DNA of 47,151 bases from Streptosporangiaceae bacterium. Lineage in GTDB: Bacteria > Actinomycetota > Actinomycetes > Streptosporangiales > Streptosporangiaceae. How positions within the stretch are numbered: the first letter of the stretch is position 1; every line of letters begins with the position of its first letter. The position numbers and the translations under genes are program-made. Of the stretch, positions 8,585 through 17,540 are shown piece after piece. The notes below the pieces were generated by a model. That model was not told the DNA's origin and made no database searches. It was given only the letters and a program-made list of their open reading frames with translations. The stretch spans positions 1 through 47,151 of the forward strand of contig JAFARZ010000327.1 in NCBI GenBank assembly GCA_019245115.1. The letters are read 5' to 3'.

Positions 8585-11500
8585 ATGCAGCTACGGATCC
8601 TGGGTCCACTTGAGCTCGTTGCGGACGGTCAACAGATAAAAATCGGCGGCCCGCGGGAACAGGTCGTCCTGGCGACGCTCGCGCTCGGAGCGAACCGGGT
8701 GGTTCTGGTCGAGCAGCTCATCGACGCGGTGTGGGATGCCGACCCACCGCCCACAGCGCGATCCCAGGTCCAGAGCAGCATCTCAGCGCTGCGCAAGGTG
8801 CTGGAGCGGGCCGGCTTGCCCGACGCCATCGAGACCCGCCCGGCCGGGTACCTGCTCAGGATCTCGGCCGAGGACCTGGACAGCGAGCAGTTTGCGAAAC
8901 TGGTCAGGGAAGCACGCGCGCTAGCCGACAGCGACAACGCCGCAGAAGCGGCATCGACGATGCGCACCGCCCTGGATCTATGGCGTGGCACTGCTCTGGC
9001 GAACCTGTCGAGCGACGTGGTGCAGCGGGGCGCCACCGCTCTAGAGGAGGCGCGGCTCGCGGCCATCAAGGAACGCATGCAGCTCGACCTGGACCTAGGC
9101 AGGCACAGGGAGATCACAGGTGAGCTGATTGCGCTGGTCAGCGAGTACCCGCTCAATGAATGGCTCTACGGCTTCCTGATGATCGCGCACTACCGGTCCG
9201 GCCGCCAGGGAGAGGCTCTGAAGGTATACCGGCAGGTCCGAGCCGTCCTCCAGGACGAGCTGGGCGTAGAACCCGGCCAGGAACTACGTGACCTGGAGCA
9301 GGCCGTACTCAAGCAGGATCGGATACTGGATCCGCCGGCCATCGCTGCCGCGCCGACCCGGGCCGACGAGAAGCATGAGGCTAGTCCACGCCAGCTCCCC
9401 CGCAGCATTGCCGACTTCATCGGGCGCGAGGAGCAGCTCGCCGCCATCAAGCACATGCTGTCTGCCCTGGAACGTCCAGACGCGGCCCGGTACGCGGTGC
9501 CCATCATCGCCATTTCCGGAGCAGGCGGGGTGGGGAAGTCGACGCTGGCGTTGCGGGCCGCTCATGAGGTTAGCGACGATTATCCCGACGGGCATCTGTA
9601 CGCTGACCTGAGCAGCCCGGCGGGCGACCATGACACCACCGTCCTGCAGGCGCGGTTCCTGCGGGCGCTGGGAGTCGATGGCTCGATGATCCCCGAGGAT
9701 CCCGCCGAACGGGCCCAGATGTACCGGAGCCGTCTGGCCAACAAGCAGCTACTTATCGTGCTCGATGGCGTGGATCACGAAGGCCAGGTGATACCGCTGT
9801 TGCCGGGTAGCCCGAGCTGCGCGGTGATAGTGACCAGCCGGGTCCGGCTGTCCGGCCTGCCCGGCGCGCACTGGATCGACGTCGACGTGTTCGGCAACGA
9901 CGCCTCGATGGAGCTTCTCGCACACATCGCGGGCGCGGAACGACTGGCGGCGGAGCCGGCCGCAGCCGAGGAGCTGATGCGGTACTGCGGTGGGCTGCCA
10001 CTGGCGCTGCGCATCGCCGGCACGCGACTGGCGGTCAGGCCGCATTGGCGGGTGGCCGACCTGGCTCGCCGACTCAGGGACGAGCGGCGCAGGCTGGACG
10101 AGCTCAGTCACCATGGCCTGGAGCTGCGGTCCAGTATCGGCCTGACGTACAAGGGCCTGCCGGGCCGGACCAAGCGACTGTTCAGGCTGCTGGCATCAAT
10201 CCGGGCACCTGACTTCCCCGCCTGGACCGCCGCCGCGCTGCTCGACACAGACCTCACCACTGCCGAGGAATTGCTCGAGCAACTGATCGACACGCAAATG
10301 CTGAACCCAGTCCGGAGTCCGACCGGCAATATCAGGTACCGGTTCCACGAACTGATCCGGCTCTACGCCTCGGAGCGGCTGATAGAGACCGACAGCCAAG
10401 AGGAACGGCGAGGCGCGCTGGCCCGCGTCGTCGGTGGCTGGCTGGCGCTGGCCGAAACGGCACACCGCAAGGAGTATGGCGGCGACTACACGGTGCTGCA
10501 CGGCACCGCACCGCGCTGGCATCTGGCCGAATCAGCGGACGGGCAGGCGGACGGCTCGCCCCTGGATTGGCTGGAGAACGAGCGGATGGTGCTGGTGTGT
10601 GCTGTGCGGCAGGCGGCCATGGCCGGGCTGGATGAGCTGTGCTGGGACCTTGCCCTTACCTTGGTAAACCTGTTCGAGGTGAAGGGCTATATCGACGACT
10701 GGTGCGAGACCGCCGAGATCGCCTACCGGGTCACCACCAAGGCCGGGAACCGTACTGGCTGGGCAGCGATGGAGTACTCGCTGGGCAGCCTGCACCTATT
10801 CCAGAAGCGGCTGGCGGAGGCCGAACAGTTCTTCGCTTCGGCGCTTGAGGCCTTCGAGGCCGAGGGAAACGTCCATGGACAGGCGCTCGTGCTGCGGAAC
10901 TGGGCGGTCGTCGACCGGCTGCATGGCCATTTCGTGGAGATGCTGTCCAAGAACGAGAGCGCGCTGGCCAAGATGCGCGCCGTCGGCGACCTCATCGGGG
11001 AGGCGAACATCCTCAGGAACCTGGCCAAGTTCCAGATCGAGGAGGGCGGTGACATCGCAGAAGCCGCCAGGAGGCTTGAACAGGGCCTGGCGCTGTGCCG
11101 GCAGGCTGACTACCCTCGGTGCGAGGCCCAGATGATGGCCCAGTATGCGGAGCTGTACCTGTGCGCAGGAGATGCCCTGCTCGCACGACAGGCCTTGCAT
11201 CAAGTGCTGCGGAGGGTGCGCGAGATCGGCGACCGGATGGGCGAGGCGCACGCGCTCTACGGGCTGGGCCGCGTCCGCTACCGAGAGGGCAGGCTGGACA
11301 GCGCCGAGGCGACGCTGACGCACGCGATCACGCTCGCCCAGCGGCTCGGCAATCGCTTTATCGAGGGGCAGGCTCGCTTCGCGCTTGGCGAGATCAGCCT
11401 GGCCAGAGGTAACGGCACTGCCGCGGCGGCGCACCTGCTGGAGGCCAGGGCGGCATTCGCCGAGCTTCGGTCGCCGCTCTGGCTGGGCCGGACGCTGCTC

Positions 11501-11668
11501 CTGCTGCTGGAGGCGCAGGAGAGTTCCGGTCAGCCTGCTGTCACCGGCAAGCACTTCGACGAAGCGATCGCCCTGCTCTCGCGGCTGGACTCAGAGCAGG
11601 CGGCCAGGCTCGTCGCGGAGCTGGAGGCGGCCAGAAGCTGGGGGGACCGGCCTGCACTGCGGGGCTGA
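8585..11668 (+). CDS. AfsR-type SARP transcriptional regulator (SARP-NB-ARC-TPR)
   Basis: 1027-residue large SARP, likely the cluster activator. Residues 1-95 are the OmpR-like winged helix (MQLRILGPLELVADG ... SQVQSSISALRKVLERAG), 96-245 the bacterial transcriptional activation domain, about 280-600 an NB-ARC ATPase with Walker A ISGAGGVGKST near residue 310 and LLIVLDGVD as Walker B. The rest, about 680-1000, consists of TPR-like helical repeats (AEQFFASALEAFEAEG, ARRLEQGLALCRQ and others). Length and order match AfsR. Such proteins bind direct heptameric repeats next to the -35 box and recruit RNA polymerase; the ATPase/TPR part senses or restrains. A strong hairpin follows the stop. Confidence 0.93.
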   Translation: MQLRILGPLELVADGQQIKIGGPREQVVLATLALGANRVVLVEQLIDAVWDADPPPTARSQVQSSISALRKVLERAGLPDAIETRPAGYLLRISAEDLDSEQFAKLVREARALADSDNAAEAASTMRTALDLWRGTALANLSSDVVQRGATALEEARLAAIKERMQLDLDLGRHREITGELIALVSEYPLNEWLYGFLMIAHYRSGRQGEALKVYRQVRAVLQDELGVEPGQELRDLEQAVLKQDRILDPPAIAAAPTRADEKHEASPRQLPRSIADFIGREEQLAAIKHMLSALERPDAARYAVPIIAISGAGGVGKSTLALRAAHEVSDDYPDGHLYADLSSPAGDHDTTVLQARFLRALGVDGSMIPEDPAERAQMYRSRLANKQLLIVLDGVDHEGQVIPLLPGSPSCAVIVTSRVRLSGLPGAHWIDVDVFGNDASMELLAHIAGAERLAAEPAAAEELMRYCGGLPLALRIAGTRLAVRPHWRVADLARRLRDERRRLDELSHHGLELRSSIGLTYKGLPGRTKRLFRLLASIRAPDFPAWTAAALLDTDLTTAEELLEQLIDTQMLNPVRSPTGNIRYRFHELIRLYASERLIETDSQEERRGALARVVGGWLALAETAHRKEYGGDYTVLHGTAPRWHLAESADGQADGSPLDWLENERMVLVCAVRQAAMAGLDELCWDLALTLVNLFEVKGYIDDWCETAEIAYRVTTKAGNRTGWAAMEYSLGSLHLFQKRLAEAEQFFASALEAFEAEGNVHGQALVLRNWAVVDRLHGHFVEMLSKNESALAKMRAVGDLIGEANILRNLAKFQIEEGGDIAEAARRLEQGLALCRQADYPRCEAQMMAQYAELYLCAGDALLARQALHQVLRRVREIGDRMGEAHALYGLGRVRYREGRLDSAEATLTHAITLAQRLGNRFIEGQARFALGEISLARGNGTAAAAHLLEARAAFAELRSPLWLGRTLLLLLEAQESSGQPAVTGKHFDEAIALLSRLDSEQAARLVAELEAARSWGDRPALRG

Positions 11669-11676
11669 GGACCGGC

Positions 11677-11707
11677 CTGGCGCAGGCGGTCTCGCCGCCT
11701 GCGCCAG
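11677..11707 (+). terminator. Terminator hairpin after the SARP gene
   Basis: CTGGCGCAGGCGG (11677-11689) pairs perfectly with CCGCCTGCGCCAG (11695-11707) around a 5-base loop; after one mismatch the pairing continues outward for several bases. It starts 8 bases after the SARP stop and separates it from the aldo/keto reductase gene. Confidence 0.85.
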
Positions 11708-11777
11708 ACCGGGTCCCGAACTGAGGCGAACAGGTTACATCGGTGAAAGCTTTTCAGCTCACAGTAGGAGGAGCGGC

Positions 11778-12644
11778 ATGGCCACGTCCCCGCTACCGGC
11801 CCATGCGGCTGGCACCGTCACCCTCGGCGGCGATCTCACGGTGCACCGTCTGGGCTTCGGTTCGATGCGGCTCACCGGCCCGGGGTTTTGGGGTGACCCC
11901 GAGGATCCAGACGAGGCGATACGGGTGCTTCGCCGGGCCGTCGAACTCGGGGTGGACTTCATCGACACCGCCGACTCCTATGGGCCGTTCGTCACCGAGC
12001 AGCTGATCAAGAAGGCACTGCACCCCTACCCGGAGAGCCTGACGATCGCGACGAAGGCGGGCCTCACCCGGCAAGGACCGGACCAGTGGCTGCCCGTCGG
12101 CAGGCCGGAGTACCTGCGGCAGCAGGCCGAAATGAGCCTGCGCAATCTCGGTCTGGAGCGGATCGACCTGTTCCAGTTGCACCGGATCGACCCGCAGGTG
12201 CCACTCGAAGACCAGATCGGCGCGCTGACGCTGATGCAGGAACAGGGCAAGATCCGGCACATCGGCATGTCCGAGATATCTGTGGCCGACATCGAGGCAG
12301 CCTCAAAGCTCACTCCGATCGCGTCGGTACAGAACATGTTCAGCCTGGTTAACCGGTCAGCAGAACCGGTGCTGAACCACGCGGCAGCGCACAGCATCGC
12401 GTTCATCCCATGGTTCCCGCTGGCCGGCGGCATTCTCGCCATGCAACATGGGCCGTTGGCCGCGGCGGCCGTCGAGCACGGCGCGACGCCTTCGCAGCTG
12501 GCCCTGGCGTGGCTGCTCAGGCGGTCTCCCGTGATGCTGCCCATCCCCGGCACGTCGACCGTCACACACCTGGAAGACAACATCAGGGCGGCGGAGATCG
12601 AGCTATCCGACGCCGGGTTCGAGGCCCTGGATAAGATGCTGTAG
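11778..12644 (+). CDS. Aldo/keto reductase
   Basis: 288-residue NADPH-dependent oxidoreductase with a TIM barrel. ATG 11778 is chosen for the strong GGAGGAG (11767-11773) just upstream. The catalytic tetrad is visible: D63 and Y68 in FIDTADSYG, K93 in ATKAG, and H135 in FQLHRID. NADP-binding features appear as IPGTSTVTHLEDN near the C-terminus. Aldo/keto reductases reduce aldehydes or ketones; in this setting it could act on the peptide or a precursor, but a housekeeping role is equally possible. Its 3' two thirds are overlapped on the opposite strand by the read-through end of the ABC transporter frame. Confidence 0.92.
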   Translation: MATSPLPAHAAGTVTLGGDLTVHRLGFGSMRLTGPGFWGDPEDPDEAIRVLRRAVELGVDFIDTADSYGPFVTEQLIKKALHPYPESLTIATKAGLTRQGPDQWLPVGRPEYLRQQAEMSLRNLGLERIDLFQLHRIDPQVPLEDQIGALTLMQEQGKIRHIGMSEISVADIEAASKLTPIASVQNMFSLVNRSAEPVLNHAAAHSIAFIPWFPLAGGILAMQHGPLAAAAVEHGATPSQLALAWLLRRSPVMLPIPGTSTVTHLEDNIRAAEIELSDAGFEALDKML

Positions 12645-14410
12645 CTGGTCGAGGTGACGGCGCTGGCGAGGAACTGGGTGGCGGCTAGCTCGGCGTAGAG
12701 CGGGCTGCAGGCAAGAAGTTCGCCGTGGGTTCCCATGGCTTTGACCCGGCCCGCATCCATGACGATGATGCGGTCGGCCATCATCACGGTGGATAGCCGG
12801 TGCGCCACGACCAGGACCGTGGTCATGAGCGCGGTCTCGGCGACCGTCTCGCGCAGGGCGGCTTCGTTAAGTGCGTCGAGCTGGGAGGTGGCCTCGTCCA
12901 GCAGGAGCAGACGCGGGCGGCGGAGCAGTGCCCGGGCGATGGCCACCCGCTGGCGTTCGCCGCCGGACAGCCGGGTGCCGCGGTGCCCGACCTCGGTGTC
13001 CAGCCCGCTGGGCAGGCTCGCCACGAGACTGCTGAGCCTGGTGATGCGCAGTACTTCGCTGATCTGCGCCTCGGTTGCCTGCGGGGCGCCGAGGATGAGG
13101 TTCTCACGCAGGCTGCCCGACAGCACCGGGGCGTCTTGCTCGACGTAGCCGATAGCGGCACGCAGCTCGGGCAGCGGCCAGTCCCGCAGGCTTTTACCGT
13201 CGAGCAGGATCCGTCCGGCGTCCGGCTCATAGAACCGTTCGATCAACGAGAAAACGGTGCTCTTGCCCGCGCCCGACGGGCCGACGAACGCGGTCATCCC
13301 GCGGGGCGGCACGGCGAAGCTGACGCCGTGGTGGACCGGCGGCAGTTCCGGCCGGTAGGAAAAGCGGACTTGCTCGAATGTGACTGACGCCGGAGCGTCC
13401 TTACCACGGGAGCGGGTGGCTGGCCGGGCCGAGGGTTCCACCGGGAGCCGTTCGGTCTCTTGGATCCTCGCCACCGCCGCCGCGCCTACCTGGTATTCGC
13501 TCACCGCCGCGACCAGCTGCTGGACCGGGGCCATCAGGTAGAACACGTAGAGCAAGAACGCGACCAGGGTGCCCACCGCGATGGCTCCCGAGGCGACCCG
13601 GGCGCCGCCGGTGGCGAGCACGGCGATGAACGCAGCCTGAATGGCCAGGCCCGCGGTGTTGCCCGCGATCGCCTGCCACTTGGCCGCCCGGATGTCAGCC
13701 TGCCACGCGTCCCGGGCGGCGGCATGGATGCGCTGTCCCTCGCGGTATTCGGCGCCGGATGCCTTGATGGTCCGGAACGCCCCGAGCATCCGTTCCAGCG
13801 CTGCCCCGATCATACCCACGCTGTCCTGGGCGCGCCGGGTGGCGCGGCCGATCCTGGGCGCCACCAATCCGATGATCAGCGCGGTCAGGGCGAACACGCC
13901 CACGGTGACGCCGAACAGCACCAGGTCCATCAGGCTCATCAGCACCAGCGTGGCGACCAGGGTCAGCGTGCCAGTGATCAGGCCGACCAGCGAGTCAGTG
14001 GTGACATCGCGCAGCAGCGTGGTGTCCGCGGTGACGCGGGACATCAGGTCGCCGGGCTCGGCCAGGTCCAGGCCGCCGATCGTGAGCCCGAGCAGCCGGT
14101 CCACCAGCCGCCGCCGTGCTGACAGCACCACGGTTTCCGCGGTCCGCCTCATCACGTAGCTGCCGAGGGCACCCAGTGTGGCGTTTGCCACGACCAGGGC
14201 CGTCATGAGCAGAAGCAGTCCCGCGACAGAGCGATGACGGCTCAGGTCCTCGATCAGCACCCGGACGACCAGCGGCAGGGCCAGTCCGGTCGCACTAGTG
14301 GCCAGACTGAGCATGCCACCGGCCAGCAGCGCAACGCGGTGCGGCCGCACGTAGCCGTACATAACCCGCCAGCGGGCGCATTTCCACATATCGTATCGGT
14401 GGGTGATCAT
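12026..14410 (-). CDS. ABC half-transporter (permease-ATPase fusion), cluster exporter, with antisense C-terminal extension
   Basis: 794 codons. The first about 588 residues form a normal half-transporter: TM domain with six segments (YGYVRPHRVALLAGGMLSLA onward), then an ATPase with Walker A GPSGAGKST, signature LSGGERQR, Walker B LLLLDEATS and the H-loop VVAHRLST. The family normally ends near LYAELAATQFLA (about 12655-12690). Here no stop codon follows, in this or the two other frames nearby, and the frame stays open for about 200 codons through the complement of the convergent aldo/keto reductase gene. ATG 14410 lies 7 bases after the radical SAM stop. As last gene of the lanthipeptide operon it probably exports the product; no C39 peptidase domain is present, so leader removal must occur elsewhere. 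Confidence 0.85.
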   Translation of the reverse strand: MITHRYDMWKCARWRVMYGYVRPHRVALLAGGMLSLATSATGLALPLVVRVLIEDLSRHRSVAGLLLLMTALVVANATLGALGSYVMRRTAETVVLSARRRLVDRLLGLTIGGLDLAEPGDLMSRVTADTTLLRDVTTDSLVGLITGTLTLVATLVLMSLMDLVLFGVTVGVFALTALIIGLVAPRIGRATRRAQDSVGMIGAALERMLGAFRTIKASGAEYREGQRIHAAARDAWQADIRAAKWQAIAGNTAGLAIQAAFIAVLATGGARVASGAIAVGTLVAFLLYVFYLMAPVQQLVAAVSEYQVGAAAVARIQETERLPVEPSARPATRSRGKDAPASVTFEQVRFSYRPELPPVHHGVSFAVPPRGMTAFVGPSGAGKSTVFSLIERFYEPDAGRILLDGKSLRDWPLPELRAAIGYVEQDAPVLSGSLRENLILGAPQATEAQISEVLRITRLSSLVASLPSGLDTEVGHRGTRLSGGERQRVAIARALLRRPRLLLLDEATSQLDALNEAALRETVAETALMTTVLVVAHRLSTVMMADRIIVMDAGRVKAMGTHGELLACSPLYAELAATQFLASAVTSTSYSILSRASNPASDSSISAALMLSSRCVTVDVPGMGSITGDRLSSHARASCEGVAPCSTAAAANGPCCMARMPPASGNHGMNAMLCAAAWFSTGSADRLTRLNMFCTDAIGVSFEAASMSATDISDMPMCRILPCSCISVSAPIWSSSGTCGSIRCNWNRSIRSRPRLRRLISACCRRYSGLPTGSHWSGPCRVRPAFVAIVRLSG

Positions 14411-14417
14411 CAGGCGC

Positions 14418-16331
14418 TCACCAGTATTTATTCTCCGGCAGTGCGAGGGCGAGGTACTTGCCGTTCTCTGTGACCATGAGGCGCTGCTTGACGCACTCGT
14501 CGAAAAACGCGCTGATCCGTTGCGTCGCGACCGAGGTGCCGTGTTCGCTTTCCAGAAGTCTGGCCACCAACTCTGCCGTGTGCGGCTTGTCGTCACAGGC
14601 CAGGTAGGCCAACGCCGACCAGGACCGGATGGTGATCAGGCGCCGGCGCTCGCCACGGGTGTCGGTGATCGTCAGCCAGTCGGGTCCGCGCCTGTAGTCC
14701 AGCCGCGGTGCCGGTCCCTCGGCCCAGCGCCGGTTCCATTCGTCCGTGCTCTTGCGGAGCCGCTCGAAAGCCGGCTCGGAAACGACGCCATCAACGTCGT
14801 AGTCGAAGAAATAGGCGATCTTATCCAGGTTGATCTCGGGATCCGGGTAGACGAACCGGTAGGCGGCGGCGGGTCGGATGTTGTATATGCCATCTACCTC
14901 GTCGAAGTTGGGACTGAACCGCTCCAGCCACAACCGCCCCAGGGCATCGGGCGGCTCCAGGTGGAACAGCGAAGGGCAGAGGTCCGCCTGCTGATCGTAA
15001 TCCTCATCGCTTTCACCAGGAAAGCCGGCCAATATGTTCCAGATTACCTTGAAGTCGTAATAGCGGCTCCATTTGAGGAGCCGCACGTTCGTCAGCATCG
15101 TGGAGCCCTTGCGCATGAGTTCGAGCACGTGGGAACTCAGGCTTTCCACGCCCGGCTGGATCGACCGCACCCCGGCTCTGCGCAGAGTGCGCAATTGGTC
15201 ACGGGACATGTTGGCCTTGATTTCGAAGAACAGGTCGACATCCCAGTGCCGCTCGGCGATCTCCCCGCACATCGACCGGAGGTAGCTCATGTCCATGATG
15301 TTGTCCACGGTCTGGACGGTCATCACGTGGTGCTGGCTGGTCAACGAGGTCAGGTCGGCGATCACCTGATCCGGTGACTTGGATCGGAAGGCTATGCCGA
15401 GGGAGTTGAGCCCGCAGAAGGTGCAGTGGTGCTTCTCACCCCACCAGCAGCCTCGGGACGCCTCGTAAAGCAGCACGGGGCTCTTGCCGACCAGTGCCCG
15501 GTCCCGCCCCAACCGGTCCAGGGCGGCGAAATAGTCGCTGTAGTCGGGTGTCGGCACCACATCCATGTTTTTCACCGCGGGCGCCTGGCCGCCGGTAACG
15601 AACCGGTCGCCATCCCAACCGGACACTCCAGGCAGGCCGAGCGGCGAGCGGTCCGCGCTGATGTGCGCTACGACCACCGGGACGATCAGGTCACCCTCGC
15701 CACTGACCACGTAGTCGATAAACCGGAACCGCCGGGCGAACTCCTGACCCATCTCGCCGTCGAAGTTGGCCCCGCCGCACATGATCCTGATGTGGGGGTA
15801 CAGTTCCTTCAGCTTTCTAGCCAGCGCGAGAGTGGCGAGGTTCTGTTCGAAGGTGGAGGTGAATCCCACAACGTCATAGTCCGTCCACGGAATCTGTTCG
15901 GCGAGTTCGTCGATCCATTCCGGCAGGACGGTGCCGCGCAGTTCCCGGAGCGTTTCCATGGTGACCTCGTGCTCCCGCAGAAGCGCGAACAATCTCTCGT
16001 CCACACTGTCGAGGTACTCGGTGTCATCGTCAAGGCGACCATAGGCGGCCGCGGTGAACAGCCACTCGCTAAGCAACGCGACGCGGTCGCTGGCGATCTC
16101 GGAGAACACGTCATAGCGGTGGGTGCCGACCCGCGCGCTGAGATCCAGGTTGAAGTAGTGTACGTCGACGGTGTGCCCGTACCGGGTGAGTCCCGCCTTA
16201 AGCAGCCCCAATTGGATGGATGGTGTGTGGTTACGCACCCAGGGCATGTTCACAAGGCCGATCCGCAGCGGCCGGGCAGGCTGGGCCCGATCCGCCCAGT
16301 CCATGATGGGAAGCTTGGTGGTCACGTTCAT
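14418..16331 (-). CDS. RiPP maturation cobalamin-dependent radical SAM C-methyltransferase
   Basis: 637 residues. ATG 16331 is preferred to the in-frame ATG 16367 because GGAGAG lies 7 bases upstream and the longer version overlaps the previous stop. An N-terminal B12-binding Rossmann domain (RIGLVNMPW ... VGFTSTFEQNLATLALARKLKELYP, about 22-230) is followed by the radical SAM core with a non-standard CX7CX2C cluster motif, C295, C303 and C306, in RGCWWGEKHHCTFCGLN. This motif and the following FRSKSP are hallmarks of the family named RiPP maturation radical SAM protein 1 (TIGR03975 as I know it). Members are thought to methylate unactivated carbons in RiPP precursors. The precursor here has two adjacent Trp and other candidates. 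Confidence 0.92.
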   Translation of the reverse strand: MNVTTKLPIMDWADRAQPARPLRIGLVNMPWVRNHTPSIQLGLLKAGLTRYGHTVDVHYFNLDLSARVGTHRYDVFSEIASDRVALLSEWLFTAAAYGRLDDDTEYLDSVDERLFALLREHEVTMETLRELRGTVLPEWIDELAEQIPWTDYDVVGFTSTFEQNLATLALARKLKELYPHIRIMCGGANFDGEMGQEFARRFRFIDYVVSGEGDLIVPVVVAHISADRSPLGLPGVSGWDGDRFVTGGQAPAVKNMDVVPTPDYSDYFAALDRLGRDRALVGKSPVLLYEASRGCWWGEKHHCTFCGLNSLGIAFRSKSPDQVIADLTSLTSQHHVMTVQTVDNIMDMSYLRSMCGEIAERHWDVDLFFEIKANMSRDQLRTLRRAGVRSIQPGVESLSSHVLELMRKGSTMLTNVRLLKWSRYYDFKVIWNILAGFPGESDEDYDQQADLCPSLFHLEPPDALGRLWLERFSPNFDEVDGIYNIRPAAAYRFVYPDPEINLDKIAYFFDYDVDGVVSEPAFERLRKSTDEWNRRWAEGPAPRLDYRRGPDWLTITDTRGERRRLITIRSWSALAYLACDDKPHTAELVARLLESEHGTSVATQRISAFFDECVKQRLMVTENGKYLALALPENKYW

Positions 16332-16360
16332 CGAACTCTCCAGTGTGACGGCATGCCGGT

Positions 16361-17539
16361 TTACCATGAATCAAAGGTGTGAGGCTGGGTTGCGAAGAGC
16401 GCGTCGAGTGCCGGGTCTCCCTCGACGTCGCCACCGCGGGCCAAGCCGGTCCGGCGCAGCAACGGCAGCGGGATTCCGCCGTACAGAGCAGCGAGGCCGC
16501 CCGCGGTGAGCGTCAAGGGGCTCGGTCCAACCGAACCGTCGTCTGGTTCGAGCGCTCCCTTGCCGTCCGCGACAACGAGCGTCCACCGACCGCTGTTGGC
16601 CGGGATAACGGTGTCCTCGATGAGCAGTGGGACGCGGATGGGACGACTGCCTGGGAATCCGCGAGCCGCCATCGCCGTGGGGGCGTCGGTGATCCGCACC
16701 CCCCAGATGTGGGTGCCGGTGAGGCGGTCGTCCGCATCGGCGAGCAGCCAGGTGATCGGATCGTTGGGTGCCAACCAGGCCCGGACCGTGTGCGCCTGGG
16801 TCGCGTACGACGCCACCATCGCCCACATCGCACGAAGGGTGGCCTCGGAGCGGGCCAGGAGGCGCTGCACGATGATCTCCTTGGTCCCGTTCCAGTGATA
16901 GCTGAGGAAACCGTCGTCGGCGAGGTAGTTGTAAAGGCCGGGCGTGGCGAGCATGATCCGCGTGGCATCGGGGTCGAACAGCACCGGTCCGCTGTCCCGC
17001 TGCTCGCGGTGCACATCGGCGATCAACGTGCGGACCTGGGAGGCGTCCGGCGGGCCCGCCCGGCGCAGCCGGACCTTTGGTGCCGTGATCGACCGCAATG
17101 ACTGAATGGAAATCTCAGTCTGGAAGCGGCGGCCGACCATCTCCCAGCCCAGTGAGCGGAAGAACGGCGGAGACATCGGATACCCGGACAGGAGCGGATA
17201 GCCACGGGCCAGACCCTCCTGCTGAACGTGGCTGAACAGGCGGCGGCCGACGCCGAGACGCCGGTACTCCGGGGCGATGGACAGACCGGAGGTGCCGCAC
17301 ATCGGCACGGGCGCACCGCCCCACCACTGGGTCATGTCGCGCATGACAGCGGTACCGACCGGACGCCCTTGGTCAAAGGCCGCCAGAATCCACTCGCCGC
17401 GTGACGTGGACGGCGCAGGCACGGCTCTGCGGCCGGTCCGGATTGCCGACCCGCCGAAGCCCTGTTGCATGAGTTCCATCACGGCGACCATGTCGTCGCC
17501 TTCGCGTAGCTCGCGGCATTCGAGCTGATCGGGGTCCAT
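16361..17539 (-). CDS. Eis-like GNAT N-acetyltransferase
   Basis: 392 residues. ATG 17539 begins one base after the PhyH stop, so translation is probably coupled. The N-terminal GNAT fold shows the acetyl-CoA pyrophosphate loop in SIAPEYRRLGVGRRLF (Q/RxxGxG/A). The total length and the later region (second GNAT-like unit, then a sterol-carrier-like C-terminal part around LTLTAGGLAALYGG) match the Eis family, whose hexameric members acetylate amines of aminoglycosides, peptides and proteins, using the C-terminal carboxylate as a base; the chain here ends in ...TFDSW. In this operon it could acetylate the Lys or N-terminus of the mature peptide, or provide self-protection. Confidence 0.9.
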   Translation of the reverse strand: MDPDQLECRELREGDDMVAVMELMQQGFGGSAIRTGRRAVPAPSTSRGEWILAAFDQGRPVGTAVMRDMTQWWGGAPVPMCGTSGLSIAPEYRRLGVGRRLFSHVQQEGLARGYPLLSGYPMSPPFFRSLGWEMVGRRFQTEISIQSLRSITAPKVRLRRAGPPDASQVRTLIADVHREQRDSGPVLFDPDATRIMLATPGLYNYLADDGFLSYHWNGTKEIIVQRLLARSEATLRAMWAMVASYATQAHTVRAWLAPNDPITWLLADADDRLTGTHIWGVRITDAPTAMAARGFPGSRPIRVPLLIEDTVIPANSGRWTLVVADGKGALEPDDGSVGPSPLTLTAGGLAALYGGIPLPLLRRTGLARGGDVEGDPALDALFATQPHTFDSW

Positions 17540-17540
17540 G

